A stretch of 64,000 nt of DNA from Phymorhynchus buccinoides (taxonomy: Eukaryota > Mollusca > Gastropoda > Neogastropoda > Raphitomidae). A program made the position numbers and the translations under genes. Under the pieces are notes generated by a model that searched no databases, was not told where the DNA came from, and saw nothing but the letters and a program-made list of their open reading frames with translations. The stretch is from NCBI GenBank assembly GCA_017654935.2, contig CM065693.1:17606071-17670070 (forward strand), given 5' to 3'. Below are positions 49,092 to 59,240 of the stretch, piece by piece (within the stretch, counting starts at the first letter, position 1; each line of letters begins with the position of its first letter).

Positions 49092-49268
49092 CTCTGTGAA
49101 AATCGGGTTGCTCCCACCTGGAGATCGCGTCACAGCCAGAGGCGCGCCACCCATTTTTTTATGGGGTTTTTTTGCAGGGGGGGGGGGGGGGGGGGGGTAA
49201 CGTTTTGACCAAATGACAACTTTTTCGTTGCCACTGGGTTTAGCGTGTGCTAAGTGCATGGGCACACG

Positions 49269-49299
<31 letters not shown>

Positions 49300-49305
49300 T
49301 CAAAG
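49092..49305 (+). repeat. Dispersed repeat with GCTCCCACCTGGAGA, copy 2
   Basis: Partner of 44372-44660, with a pure G tract at about 49178-49197. Lies in the ABCA intron just upstream of the Q-loop exon. Confidence 0.7.
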
Positions 49306-49383
49306 TACTTTATATAGATATTGCTATAATTTTAACATTTTATGCAGAATGTAATCAGTCATTTAGTCCAATCTCTTTCACAG

Positions 49384-49571
49384 GTACAGGCCAACATGGG
49401 TTACTGCCCACAGTTCGACGCTCTCATTGACCAGATGACCGGGATAGAGACGTTGACCTTGTATGGCCGACTGCGAGGAGTGCCTGCCAGCCACCTCAAA
49501 GCCTGTGTGGATAAACTGATAGATGACTTGACCTTGAGACCCCATGCAAACGGCCTGACAAGAACATATAG
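49384..49571 (+). CDS. ABCA-like transporter exon: Q-loop region of NBD2
   Basis: Follows CTTTCACAG and ends TATAG|GTATTG. Encodes NMGYCPQFDALIDQMTG (Q-loop glutamine in CPQFDAL), LYGRLRGVP and PHANGLTRTY. The last two bases (AG) join T of the next exon to make the first Ser of the signature motif. Confidence 0.92.
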
Positions 49572-51142
49572 GTATTGTACATCAGCGGCATGGCTTGTAA
49601 TAGTACACTATTACATCATAATCGTATTATGGCTTTAAGAGGATTTCTAGTCACACTATACAATATTGCTCTGCACCAAGATCCTAATAGATGATTGGAT
49701 GCTGCAAATGGATTGACCAATAAATAACAGTACCATACAAGTCTAGGTATTTTATAATTTAAAAAAAAGCACTTTACATCATTGCACTGGCCTCAGTGAT
49801 GCTTTATAGTTGAGATTAGACCTACTGAACAACAATATTGGTAAGAAAATATACATGACATTAAATTAAAATTACATTATCCCTTTTTACCAGTGTACAT
49901 TCTAAAACGCATTGGATGATATTATCCGTTTTAACAGTGTACATTCCTAAACTGCATTAATCATATCTGATTATAAGACTAATAATGGCTTGGTCATTAT
50001 GTGTTGCGGCATGTGTAGTGGGGTGTTACTCTGCTTTTGTTATTGTGATGTGCACTTTGTTGTGTTGAGTTCTGTAATATGATAGTCTTTTGTAGTGTGT
50101 GGGTGCATTGTTAGTGCCATTCTAAATGTTACGATTTGTATTATAACCGTGCTGCGTATTTGAATTTTGGATTGCAGTGCATAGTGTACACTGAACTAGC
50201 GAGTGTGGAACAACAGCCTGCTGATGAGAAACATCAAGCTCTAACTGTCTAAGTCTATTAGTAACAGACTGTTATGGCAGTGAGTCATGGACAGTGGGCA
50301 GGAAAAGCAGCAACAACCAAATTCTTCTCTGCTGTGTTAAGATGCAATTTGACATCCATTGCAAGGTTGGAATCCTCAGCCATACATACCTCAGATTGCT
50401 GGGCCATTAAAACGCATGTCTAATCTAATCGTTCGCCCGTCCCGGGGGATGATAACCATGCTTCAACACTTCGTCCTTGTGAAAATTTAGGATGCTGGAT
50501 GAGTTCGCATATGGCTAGTGAGGCCAATGCCAGCCAGGAAGGATCTCTGACAGTGAGGACAGGAGAAAGAGTTGGGGCGATCTGTCAGGGTTGCAGAGCT
50601 GCGACTGTTTAGGCGGATAATGGAACTGTTGAATATGACTTGCACGTGAGTTGGATTAAAGTGAGGGAGAGTTGCGCAGGGTCGTCAACCTCACTCTCTC
50701 GTCCCAGCCCATCTGGGTCCAGTGGCAAGACATAGTCAAGACGACTGGAAATAAGCCAGGATGCAGTGGATGGCCAGCAGTGTCATTTGCGTGAACTTAG
50801 GTGGCATCCCAGGGGGATTCCTTGCACTCGGTTAACGACAGCTTTACTACAAAGTTGTCTGCAAAATATGACATGAAGCTGACACACACCACCCAAGTAC
50901 CTGGGCTGATGATGTATGCTGTTGATGAACAATCATGGGGGACAGCAAGGGCTGCCTCTGCTTGAAAACCACCCTCCTTCACCTGCAGCCTGTGTCATTG
51001 TGGAAGAGATTGCTACTGTAGAATTGGCCTCCGTAGCCACCCTAGGACATCATGTTCATCATGGCATTTCACTAGTGCATCTCTGGGTCCCATCAGCACC
51101 TCTGGGTGTTTCGTGCTCATTATGTAATTATAAATAAGATGT
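49572..51142 (+). other. ABCA intron without recognised gene
   Basis: AT-rich to about 50160, then about 1 kb of more GC-balanced sequence (50180-51130) that looks like an old transposon remnant; no motif is firm enough to name it. Confidence 0.35.
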
Positions 51143-51239
51143 GTGCATGGCACTGTGTTGTGTAGAGGGGGCAACAGATGCAAGCTGAGGATAGCCGACC
51201 ATAGCACTGATCGGGGACCCTCCATTCATCCTGCTGTGT
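51143..51239 (+). pseudogene. Degenerate duplicate of the ABCA signature exon
   Basis: TGGCACTGTGTTGTGTAG, GGGGGCAACA, GCAAGCTGAG, AGCACTGATCGGGGACCCTC and CATTCATCCTGCTG all recur from the exon at 51322. The copy has substitutions and an insertion that break the frame, and it stops before Walker B is complete. Probably a local tandem duplication. Confidence 0.75.
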
Positions 51240-51321
51240 AGTTTGTGTCATTGCATGTGTCATTCAATGCCATGTATCAGTCCATGCGATGTGTCATTGT
51301 CTATGGCACTGTGTTGTGTAG

Positions 51322-51492
51322 TGGGGGCAACAAACGCAAGCTGAGCACAGCCATAGCGCTGATCGGGGACCCTCCCTTCATCCTGCTGGACGAGCCTTCC
51401 ACTGGAATGGACCCTGCGTCCAAACGATATCTGTGGAACGTGCTGGATGATGTAAGGGCTAGTGGAAGGACACTGGTGCTTACTTCACATAG
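51322..51492 (+). CDS. ABCA-like transporter exon: signature motif and Walker B of NBD2
   Basis: After GTTGTGTAG. Completed across the junction it reads [17 protein letters not shown] (ABC signature in its ABCA form), [13 protein letters not shown] (Walker B plus D-loop) and TLVLTSH (H-loop histidine), ending CATAG|GTAAAT. All catalytic residues needed for ATP hydrolysis are present. A degenerate copy lies 85 bp upstream. Confidence 0.93.
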
Positions 51493-51934
51493 GTAAATTA
51501 TACTATGAGAATGAGTTCCAAAAGAATGGTCCTGAAAAAGAAAATGTGGTTTTGTGACAGTGAATTCGGATAAGTCGAAGTACCTAATTATTAGAACGAT
51601 ATATAACTGTTGAAGGAGTGAGGTGATTTTCTAGTTATTGTGGCGCCAGGTTTGAGTGAACCTTATACATGAAAACAGTTTTTTTATATACTGTACTTAC
51701 GCCTTGGCATGAGGCTGTGTCAGACCAGTTGACATAAGGTAGAACACCAAAGCTATATCAAAATGTTATGTTCTGCATGGTTGTGTGGGGATTGTCTTAA
51801 GCCATGATAAGCTCATAGCATAACATCATCAGTCTAAAATCCTCCGAAGTCGGATTAACTGATATTCTTCGTCGTCTTCTTCGTGATCACTCAGACAGGG
51901 ACTTTCATGTTAACTACACCACAGGGGCACAAAG

Positions 51935-54092
51935 GGGTGTCTTCAATGTGGAATTTTGTGAACATAATGATGCCTGAGTCTGGAGTGTCCAGTCCTTAGC
52001 AGGATCAGTTGGTCTTGTCTGGAGAGGTGGTAGTAAGCATCACTGGCACAATGGTTTGGGTGTTGCTGTATCCATCTTCTTTTCAGCTTCTCTTTCACAA
52101 TGGCTTTGGCTTCACCAAATGTGACTTCCTTGTTGTCTTGCTGCTGCTTTCCTCCTTGCTTTGCAAGTATGTCCGCTTCATTGCTTGCTATATTGCAATG
52201 TGAGGGGATCCACTTGCTGACTGCTTTCTCTGTGGATTGCTGCAATTTCTGCAAGGATGTGGAGAGACTGTTCAGCTTTGTGTTTAAAACAAAATTATTA
52301 TTGAGCGCCTGCAACACAGACAGAGCATCAGAAAAGATGGCTACTTTCTTTGGGTATTTTCTTTTTCTTGAGTGATCTGGTCACGTACCACCTTCCTTCA
52401 GACTTGTAGTTGGTGGATAATTTCTATGGACTGGCAGAAGGTGGTACCGTCATTTAGGTAGATCGCTACACCCCCCCCACCCCCCCACTACCCCACCGCC
52501 ACCATTTCTTGTTGCATCTTCTGCGGAGTCATCAGTATAAGCAAGTGTCCATTTTTCAGCTGGGAATGCCTCACTGCTGTGGCTGAGTGTCAGTGCTTTC
52601 CTTGCAATCGCTGACTGTTGCTCTTTTCGAAAGATTCCTGGAATGCTTTGTCTGATTTCAGGAAAGCTCTCCCTCTTCCATGACAGCAGAACTGATGGTG
52701 TAGGAATGGGCGCGCTTGTCTGCTCCAGCAGGTCATGGTCTTGTCTCTCCAACTGACGGGTTTGGTGCAGAAAGCTTTCCCTCTTCAGTCTGCATTTGGT
52801 TGGTTGTGCCATTTGACTGTGCACGGGGGTGGTCTGCCAGCCTTTTATACTTTGTAGCCTGCATAAGGATCTTGGCATCCCTTCTATTTTCCAGGGTCTG
52901 GAGTCCAGTTAATGTTTCCACAGCAGGGACTGGTGTTGATTTCATGGCCCCAGTTACGATCCTTGAGGCCTAGTTATGTACTGTGCTGGCCTTCTCAACG
53001 TTTGTCTTTGCTGTTGTGCCCCATGCTGCCATCCCATACTCCAGGACTGGCCTGATTCTGCCGGTATATAGTCTCCTTTGTATGGAAAAGTCTGCTCCCC
53101 ACGATAAGCCTGAGAGTTTCTACATCAAGGCAAGGCGCAGTCTGGCTTTTATGGTGCACCTGTCAACCTGATATTTCCAGGTCATCCTCGGGTCAAAGGT
53201 GACTCTGAGGTAGGTGAGAGCCTTGTCTTGGGGCAGGGTTTGGCCTCCTATCGTCAGGTTGGCTTTTTGTTCTCGCGTAGACAGAGCGAAGATGGTGTAA
53301 GATGTCTTTTGTGCGTTGAGGGTTACCAGCCATCTTTTGGTCCAGTCTTCAATCTTCCTGAGGGCTTCCTGGATTCTCACAGTGGCTATCGTCAAGTACT
53401 CTGCAGAGCACCAGATGACCAGGTCATCAGCGTAAATGGCCCAGTGGATCTATCTGGGACATTCCCTCATGATGTCGTTCATGAAGATGATGAAAAGTGT
53501 TGAAGATAGCACTCCAAGCTGCGGGGCTTCATGTTTCAGAGTCTTCTTTGTGCTCTTTTGACGTTTGTTCCGCACGCATGCTTTTCTGTTTGTGAGGTAC
53601 TGGCAGATCCATTAGTACACATGGCCTCTGATTCCACTGTTTTGCCATTTCAGCTTCAGACTTTTCTTCCAGACTTTATCAAAGCCTTTTTCTAGATCTA
53701 TGCAAACTGCGAGTGGTTGTTTCTTGTCTTGGAGTGCATCCTCAATTTCCTAAGTGATGTAGGTGACTTGGTCTTTGGTGGATCTATGGTGTTTGAATCC
53801 AGCCTGTTCTGGGGCGATAATTTTCTCTTTTCCAAGTACCACACCAGCCTGGTGTTTATGAGTCTCTCCATCAACTTTCCCACACAGCTGGAAAGATTGA
53901 TTGGTCTGTAGCTGTCTGCCTTTACCTTGTATATTCCCATTTTTGTGAATTGGGATCATTGTGGCTTCCCTCCATATTCGCGGCACTGATGCATTCTTCC
54001 ATCTGGCATTGTAGGTGTTCAGCAGGACTTCTTTTGCTTTGGGCCCTAATTTCTGTAAGAGCTCATTGGTGACCTCGTCAGGTCTTGGTGCT
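51935..54092 (-). mobile_element. Decayed non-LTR retrotransposon (jockey/I-type, with RNase H)
   Basis: On the minus strand, 5' to 3', one can read RT segments (APRPDEVTNELLQKLG at about 54085; IWREATMIPIHKNG; SYRPINLSSCVGKLMERLI at about 53920; EQAGF.HRSTKDQVTYI), the catalytic WAIYADDLVIW (YADD = 53434-53423), a thumb segment (NAQKTSYTIFALSTREQKA; TYLRVTFDPRMTWK), then an RNase H-type motif, WIPSHCNIASNEADILAKQG, near 52200. The frame is broken repeatedly. The 5' end (EN domain and upstream) is missing; the copy is truncated next to the palindrome cluster. Confidence 0.8.
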
Positions 54093-54097
54093 GTTAA

Positions 54098-54286
54098 CCG
54101 CCGTTTTGTCCAAATTCCGCCGTTTTGTCTATAGACAAAACGGCGGGGTTAGATCCGCCGTTTTGTCCAAATTTTCTATTATGATTTGGACAAAACGGCG
54201 GTTCAACAATCCGCCGTTTTGTCTATAGACATAACGGCGGGTTGGACAAAACGGCGCCCGATTTTGAACCGCCGTTTTGTCCAAAT
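54098..54286. repeat. Cluster of CCGCCGTTTTGTC palindromes
   Basis: The core CCGCCGTTTTGTC (either strand) occurs eight times in 189 bp. 54117-54146 is a perfect 30-bp palindrome centred on CTATAG; 54211-54240 is the same with one mismatch; 54155-54172 and 54184-54201 form a perfect 18-bp inverted pair around an 11-nt loop; single copies lie at 54098, 54242 and 54269. No coding capacity. Confidence 0.9.
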
Positions 54287-54454
54287 GAAAGTTCATGGTA
54301 ACATTCATGTTTTATATTTAATGTATTGCGTGTTATGCGTTGTGTGCCTATGCATATGAATTGAGTGTTTATTTATCGTGTTGAGCTGCGCAAGTTAGAT
54401 TTGACATTGGCAATGGTTAGGGAAGAACTTCCAAATATAACTTGCGTAGGCCAC

Positions 54455-54720
54455 AGTACACTAATTCCCCTCATTCTAGCTCCTTTCAGTTTTCCACAGA
54501 GAGCTATTTATTTCAAGTTATTTCTTTTAACAGAGGCAAATATTCTTATTTGATTTTGGTTAGGGATAGGAAAAGACCTTACAAGTGGTATGCCACCATA
54601 AAACAATGTAAGCCTAATGGATAAAACACTTTAAATTGGTTTATGCTGGTGATGAGTGTTAACAAAAGGCATGAACTGAAATGGGCTGAGAAAAGCTACT
54701 GTGAGGCATCTCCATAGCTC
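54455..54720 (+). repeat. Dispersed repeat, clean copy
   Basis: Partner of 29505-29800. Lies between the palindrome cluster (54098-54286) and a TC microsatellite (54724-54800). Confidence 0.7.
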
Positions 54721-54721
54721 C

Positions 54722-54723
<2 letters not shown>

Positions 54724-54800
<77 letters not shown>
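54724..54800 (+). repeat. TC microsatellite
   Basis: About 38 TC dinucleotides in the ABCA intron before the last visible exon. Confidence 0.95.
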
Positions 54801-54803
<3 letters not shown>

Positions 54804-54848
54804 CTCTCTCGCTCTCCCTGTCCTCACTCTTTTTGTCATTTCCTAAAT

Positions 54849-54983
54849 CTGCCATTGGCATTTTCATCGTCACGCTATCATCATTGCTGTTTTGCTGTTA
54901 TGGTCACAAGTCTTATTGCAATCTTCTTGTTATGATTATTACTTTTTCACATTTTTAATAATAGTAGAAGTAGCAGGAGAAGG

Positions 54984-55077
<94 letters not shown>

Positions 55078-55210
55078 CCATTGGCGTCCTCATCGTCAAT
55101 CATCACCTTCATTGTTCTTTTACTGTTCTGGTCATGAATGTGATTGTGATTTGTATGGTTACGATTTTTGGGGCATATATTTATTACTTTTAAACTTTTC
55201 TCATTTTCAA

Positions 55211-55276
<66 letters not shown>

Positions 55277-55300
55277 CAGCAGCAGCAGTAGTAGTAGCGG
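54849..55300 (+). repeat. Two ~225-bp tandem units ending in AGT microsatellites
   Basis: GCCATTGGC...TCATCGTCA...TGTT(A/C)TGGTCA...TTTT(C)ACATTTTTAATAGTAGTAG recurs at about 54849-55076 and 55077-55300, so the microsatellite and its flank were duplicated together. Confidence 0.65.
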
Positions 55301-55462
55301 TGATGGCAGTGGTGGTAGTATACGTAGTAATAGTAGTTGTTACTAAAATTGTTGTTACCACATGTCTAGATCCAAGGAATGAATGAAGGAATCAGCTCAA
55401 CCTCACCTCTCATCTTTGTAAAACAAAGTCTCTGAAGTCTGAGGTGTCTCTCTCTCTCTCAG

Positions 55463-55706
55463 CATGGAGGAGTGTGAAGCCCTGTGCACACGGATCGCCA
55501 TCATGGTCAATGGCCGGTTCGTCTGCCTGGGCAGCTCGCAGCACCTCAAGTCCAAGTTCGGCCAGGGCTACACTCTGGAGGCCAAGATGGACACTGAACC
55601 GGACACTGGAGACCCCGCCCCCATTGACCCCTTCGTCTCCTTCATCCAGGAAACCTTCCCTTCCGCTCACGTCTTCGACGCTCACCAGGGATATGCTCAC
55701 ATCCAG
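55463..55706 (+). CDS. ABCA-like transporter exon: end of NBD2
   Basis: After TCTCTCTCAG, ending ATCCAG|GTGCCT. The AG of the previous exon plus C gives Ser, then MEECEALCTRIAIMVNG, CLGSSQHLKSKFGQGYTLEAK and a region ending HVFDAHQGYAHIQ. This is the standard continuation of ABCA NBD2. Later exons are not in the window; the LTR element at 56749 sits downstream in the following intron or beyond. Confidence 0.92.
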
Positions 55707-56146
55707 GTGCCTGAACGTTTTTTTCTTGTTTGTTTGTTTTTCTTTGTTTTGCTCTATGAAAGGGAATTCAGATATTTACGTGTTGGTTCATTCTTTGAAC
55801 CCGCTGATTTTTGTAAACAGCTCTTGTTTTGGTTTCTTTTTTCTTATTTTTTTCCCTTTTCTTTCACTCTGCTTTGAATTTTGTTAAGAAGCTCACTCAC
55901 ATGAATTAAACATTCAGCAGGCATTTTTAGGCTGGAGCTGTTGCTACAATCTTCATTCCCGTCTCTCTTCAGGGTTACTTTTTCTGACTTTTTTTGCAAA
56001 GTGTAAGGCCCCAGTTTTTCATAATTACTGTAAGTCATTTTCTTAGTGTAGTGTAAGATCCATTTCCACCATTTACCTAATATTTTTATGGTGTAGCCAC
56101 TCTCTTCATATAAGGCATACTTTCTTAAAGGGGTACCCTGACGGAC
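55707..56146 (+). other. Intron-like sequence after the last visible ABCA exon
   Basis: T-rich stretch (55715-55880), then AT-rich DNA up to the hairpin element. No gene seen. Confidence 0.4.
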
Positions 56147-56655
56147 GGGTTTTTGTAAGAAACACGTCGAGATCACCAGGAAAACACCCTTAACAGAGAT
56201 TGCAACACTCACTTTGCTCTGGTTTCCCATAAATCAAACCGTAAAATCGGCGATTCCTCCTTGGTGGAGGTGCTGGAAGTCAAATTATTTTACCCAAAGA
56301 GAAGGCCTGTGTGTTCTCTTTTCAAATGGCCGCCAAATCGTTTGCACGAAATGTTCGCAATACAAGCCTTTTTATTTTTTTTAAAAAAAAATTTTATACA
56401 GTTCATCTAAAGGAGTTTCGCTCACAACAAAGGAAATAGCTCCAATTTTGTTTTTACTGCACTACAAAAAAGAAAACGCTTCAACGACAATGAGAGACCT
56501 CCACCCACCCCATCCAAAATGGCTACTCTCTCCGGCATCTCCGCAAAGGAGAAATCGCCGTTTTGATGGTTTAATTTATAGGAAACCAGAGCAAAGTGAG
56601 TGTTCCGATCCTTGCAAAGGCTGTCTTTCTGGTGATCTCGACGTGTTTCTTGCAA
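56147..56655. mobile_element. Long hairpin element (arms ~120 bp, loop ~270 bp)
   Basis: 56147-56266 and 56534-56655 are inverted copies: both contain AAGAAACACGTCGAGATCAC, CACTCACTTTGCTCTGGTTT and a GGCGATT end, in opposite orientation. Looks like a MITE or foldback unit. The downstream LTR retrotransposon starts 94 bp after the right arm. Confidence 0.7.
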
Positions 56656-57763
56656 AAACTCATGCACTTTCTTCTTTAATAAGCCACTCTTGCCTTACAT
56701 TGTAAGGTCCACTTTCTTCTTTATTAATCCACTCCTCTCAATGTATGGTGTCACGAGTTTGTGACATTGTTCTTCTGAACAGACAGAGAAAGGCACAGTC
56801 TACCACTCGATCGCAAAGGACCCCGAGATCTTTCCTTTTCTTTGAACCTAATCGAGACAACCTACTTGTGAAATCCGTGCAACCCGTGTTAGCTCTGACC
56901 TCTCGCGAGACTCCACATTCAACTGGCGACTTCGTGAGTTTTAGACCGGTCAAACGTCACTCCATATTTTTCCTTCAGTTAAGCAACATCGCTTCATCGC
57001 TTCATCCTCTCTCCTTTTCATCGTTCTGTCCACCTACGGCCGCCCAGTGCTGAGGTGTGGTGAGGGCCACGTCCCTGAAGGATCCTGTTATCAACTCTTT
57101 ATCCTGCACGAGTCCTAGACGTGAGGATAGCGAAGCTGTTGAGCTTCGGCTGAAATCATCTCTTCTCTTCATCCTCATCGCCATCTTCACCCCCTTTTTA
57201 TTTGGTTTCTCATCGTCCTCCCTTCCCCGTCATCGTCCCTGGCGTTCACTGGAGTCCTGGAAGAAAGCTGTGGCCGGTCCGGAACCCCTTCCACCTGCTC
57301 GCGCTTACCCCGAGCCCTTGGCGAGACCAGAGCTGCGACTGTCTTGTGGGGAGGATTCTTCTTCTTCATTCCGCCACTTGGAAGTTTGGTCAGTAGCTGC
57401 ATAAAATTAGTATTAATCCCGTTAAAACTCGTACAACAACGCGCGCGTAACAATGTAGAATAGCTAGTTATAGGTTTGCTAACATGTATATTTGTGTGCG
57501 TTTTCTTTGGTTCATTTTTCTTATTATTTTCTTGATTTTTGCATAAGGGGCTAAGGAACTGACTGGCTGGGTCATGACTTGTCAGTTGGATAGGTTTTTG
57601 CCGGTCGTAGAATTTGGTACTTGAACTCGGCACATATTTTTGAATCAATGTTTTGGCTCGCCATTGTGTGTTTAGGCCGTGCAAATCGTTTTTCGGTGCA
57701 AAGCGTATTTGAGTTCACAGAGATTCAGAATCCTAAATGCGTGCACGCGCGCGCATTATTCCT

Positions 57764-57865
57764 TGTTGCGGTATATGTTTAGCCTCGCGGCCTATGTTTA
57801 GCCTCGCGGCCTATGTTTAGCCTTGCGGTATATGTTTAGCCTTGCGACCTATGTTTAGCCTCGCG
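57764..57865 (+). repeat. GCGG-TATGTTTAGCCT tandem repeat in the LTR
   Basis: Five to six units of about 19-20 bp (GCGGCCTATGTTTAGCCTC and close variants). Confidence 0.8.
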
Positions 57866-58532
57866 GTCATCGTCCTAGCTTAATTAGGTATTAAGAGACT
57901 CTGCGGAGAGCTGGATAACAGAGGGTTATTCCAGTCGCGCTTCTAGCTATGCTGATAGGAGCTTTGTAAAGCGTTCATCCCCGTTTCTGTTTTTATTTTT
58001 GAGAGAAAGTGTAATTAGTGTTTTCAAGGCTTTTTGACCTTTTGAAGTACATTGTGAATGCCATTTTGGGGAAATACATTCTTTGCCTGTAGTTCGTCCG
58101 CCTTCTGGAAGAAATGATAATGAAGGGACATATTTTTGGTGGTGAAGTTCTATGTGATATTTTCAGAAGAATTTAAGTGTCCATTCTTGTACCTGAAAAG
58201 CTGTGAAATTTTCAGAAGAATGTAATTGTTAATTTTTGTATTTGAAAGGCTAGAATTTTCTAAATGTATGAAAGCCTTGTTGTTCCAGAAAAAGTGAAAC
58301 CTTTTAGTTAATCCTTTTTGATGAAATATTACCCCTAGACTGAGTCGTGTGAAAAGGATTGTAAAGAAAGTGTTGTTCAGCGTTTTGGGGTTCTTGGAGA
58401 GAACCAAGTTTAAAGAGGGTGGGTTTTTACATCCCTGAAGAGGACTGTTGGGGAATTAGTTTTTGGGTAAACACAAAACTGTTGTTACTCTGGGAGTTCA
58501 AAACTAGGTTTTTGTTTTGGTTTTTCATACAG

Positions 58533-58589
58533 TCCTGATCCTGATCCTGATCCTGATCCTGATCCTGAACCTGAACCTGACCTGACCTG
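58533..58589 (+). repeat. TCCTGA hexamer microsatellite in the LTR
   Basis: (TCCTGA)n grading into AACCTGA and CCTGA units. Confidence 0.9.
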
Positions 58590-59071
58590 TTGCTGCCTGG
58601 TTGACCGCCCGGTCAACCGCTCTTTTCTCCGTTTCCGGCTGTGGGAGGCCGCCCGCCTTTCAGTCTGGCCCCGGGTTAGGCCCGATCTGTCTGTGTGCGT
58701 TCGGGCCAGGCTTCGACGTTCCTGTTGAGGAGTCTGGGGGCGACCTCTGCCGTCTCTCTTCTTTTGTTTCTGCTGCTGTAGCCTGCCCCAGGAGGGGGAG
58801 CAGTTTTTCTACTGACTTTTGTTTTCCCCTTTTGTCTTCTTCTTCGGACGCTCTGCTGTTTTTGTTGGACTTCTTTTCTTCGTCTGCCCTTTCGTCGTTT
58901 TTCCCTTCAATTTTGTGTTTCTGCTTACAAACTCTCTTTTAGTTATTCAGTTAAGTTGCCGGCTTTAGTTTATTCTTTGGACAAACTTTTGAATGCCATG
59001 TAAATTGTGTAGATAATTTGTTGAACATTGAGTGTATTGAATTGTGTAAGTGTGTGTGTGTGCTTGCTTAT

Positions 59072-59077
59072 AATAAA
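59072..59077 (+). promoter_or_regulatory. Probable LTR polyadenylation signal AATAAA
   Basis: AATAAA followed within 30 nt by a GT-rich stretch (TCTTGTTTTGTATTG, TGGTGTGCGCGTGTG). Position near the LTR 3' end fits the R region. Confidence 0.5.
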
Positions 59078-59224
59078 TAGTCTTGTTTTGTATTGTACTT
59101 CTGGTGTGCGCGTGTGCCTTCTCCTGTGAGTTTGTCTGTCTGGGCGTGCGAGACTCTCCTCGGGGTTCGCGATTTCCCTCTCCCGATCTCTGATCAGGAT
59201 CGAGCGGGGGATTTCGTGACATCT

Positions 59225-59240
59225 TGGGCTCGTCCGGGAT
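59225..59240 (+). promoter_or_regulatory. tRNA primer-binding site
   Basis: TGGGCTCGTCCGGGAT follows the LTR end by 3 nt. GGGCTCGTCCGGGAT is complementary to the 3' end of tRNA-Pro (as in the tRNA-Pro-primed murine retroviruses), but the two extra G expected for a full TGGGGG start are missing. The exact primer is therefore uncertain. Confidence 0.6.

Larger units (their letters stand above)
56749..59221 (+). repeat. 5' LTR of a Ty3/Gypsy-class element (~2.47 kb)
   Basis: Begins TGTCACGAG and ends TTCGTGACA, giving 8-bp inverted ends (TGTCACGA / TCGTGACA) with the canonical TG...CA, followed four bases later by a primer-binding site. An AATAAA lies at 59072-59077, about 145 bp before the end. 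Inside are a GTTTAGCCTCGCGG(C/T)CTAT tandem repeat and a TCCTGA hexamer repeat. The 3' LTR is outside the window, so the 5' boundary rests on the inverted ends alone. Confidence 0.65.

Noticed and set aside
55444..55700. Antisense and alternative frames over the last ABCA exon
   Set aside because: Shadows of the clean ABCA exon at 55463-55706.
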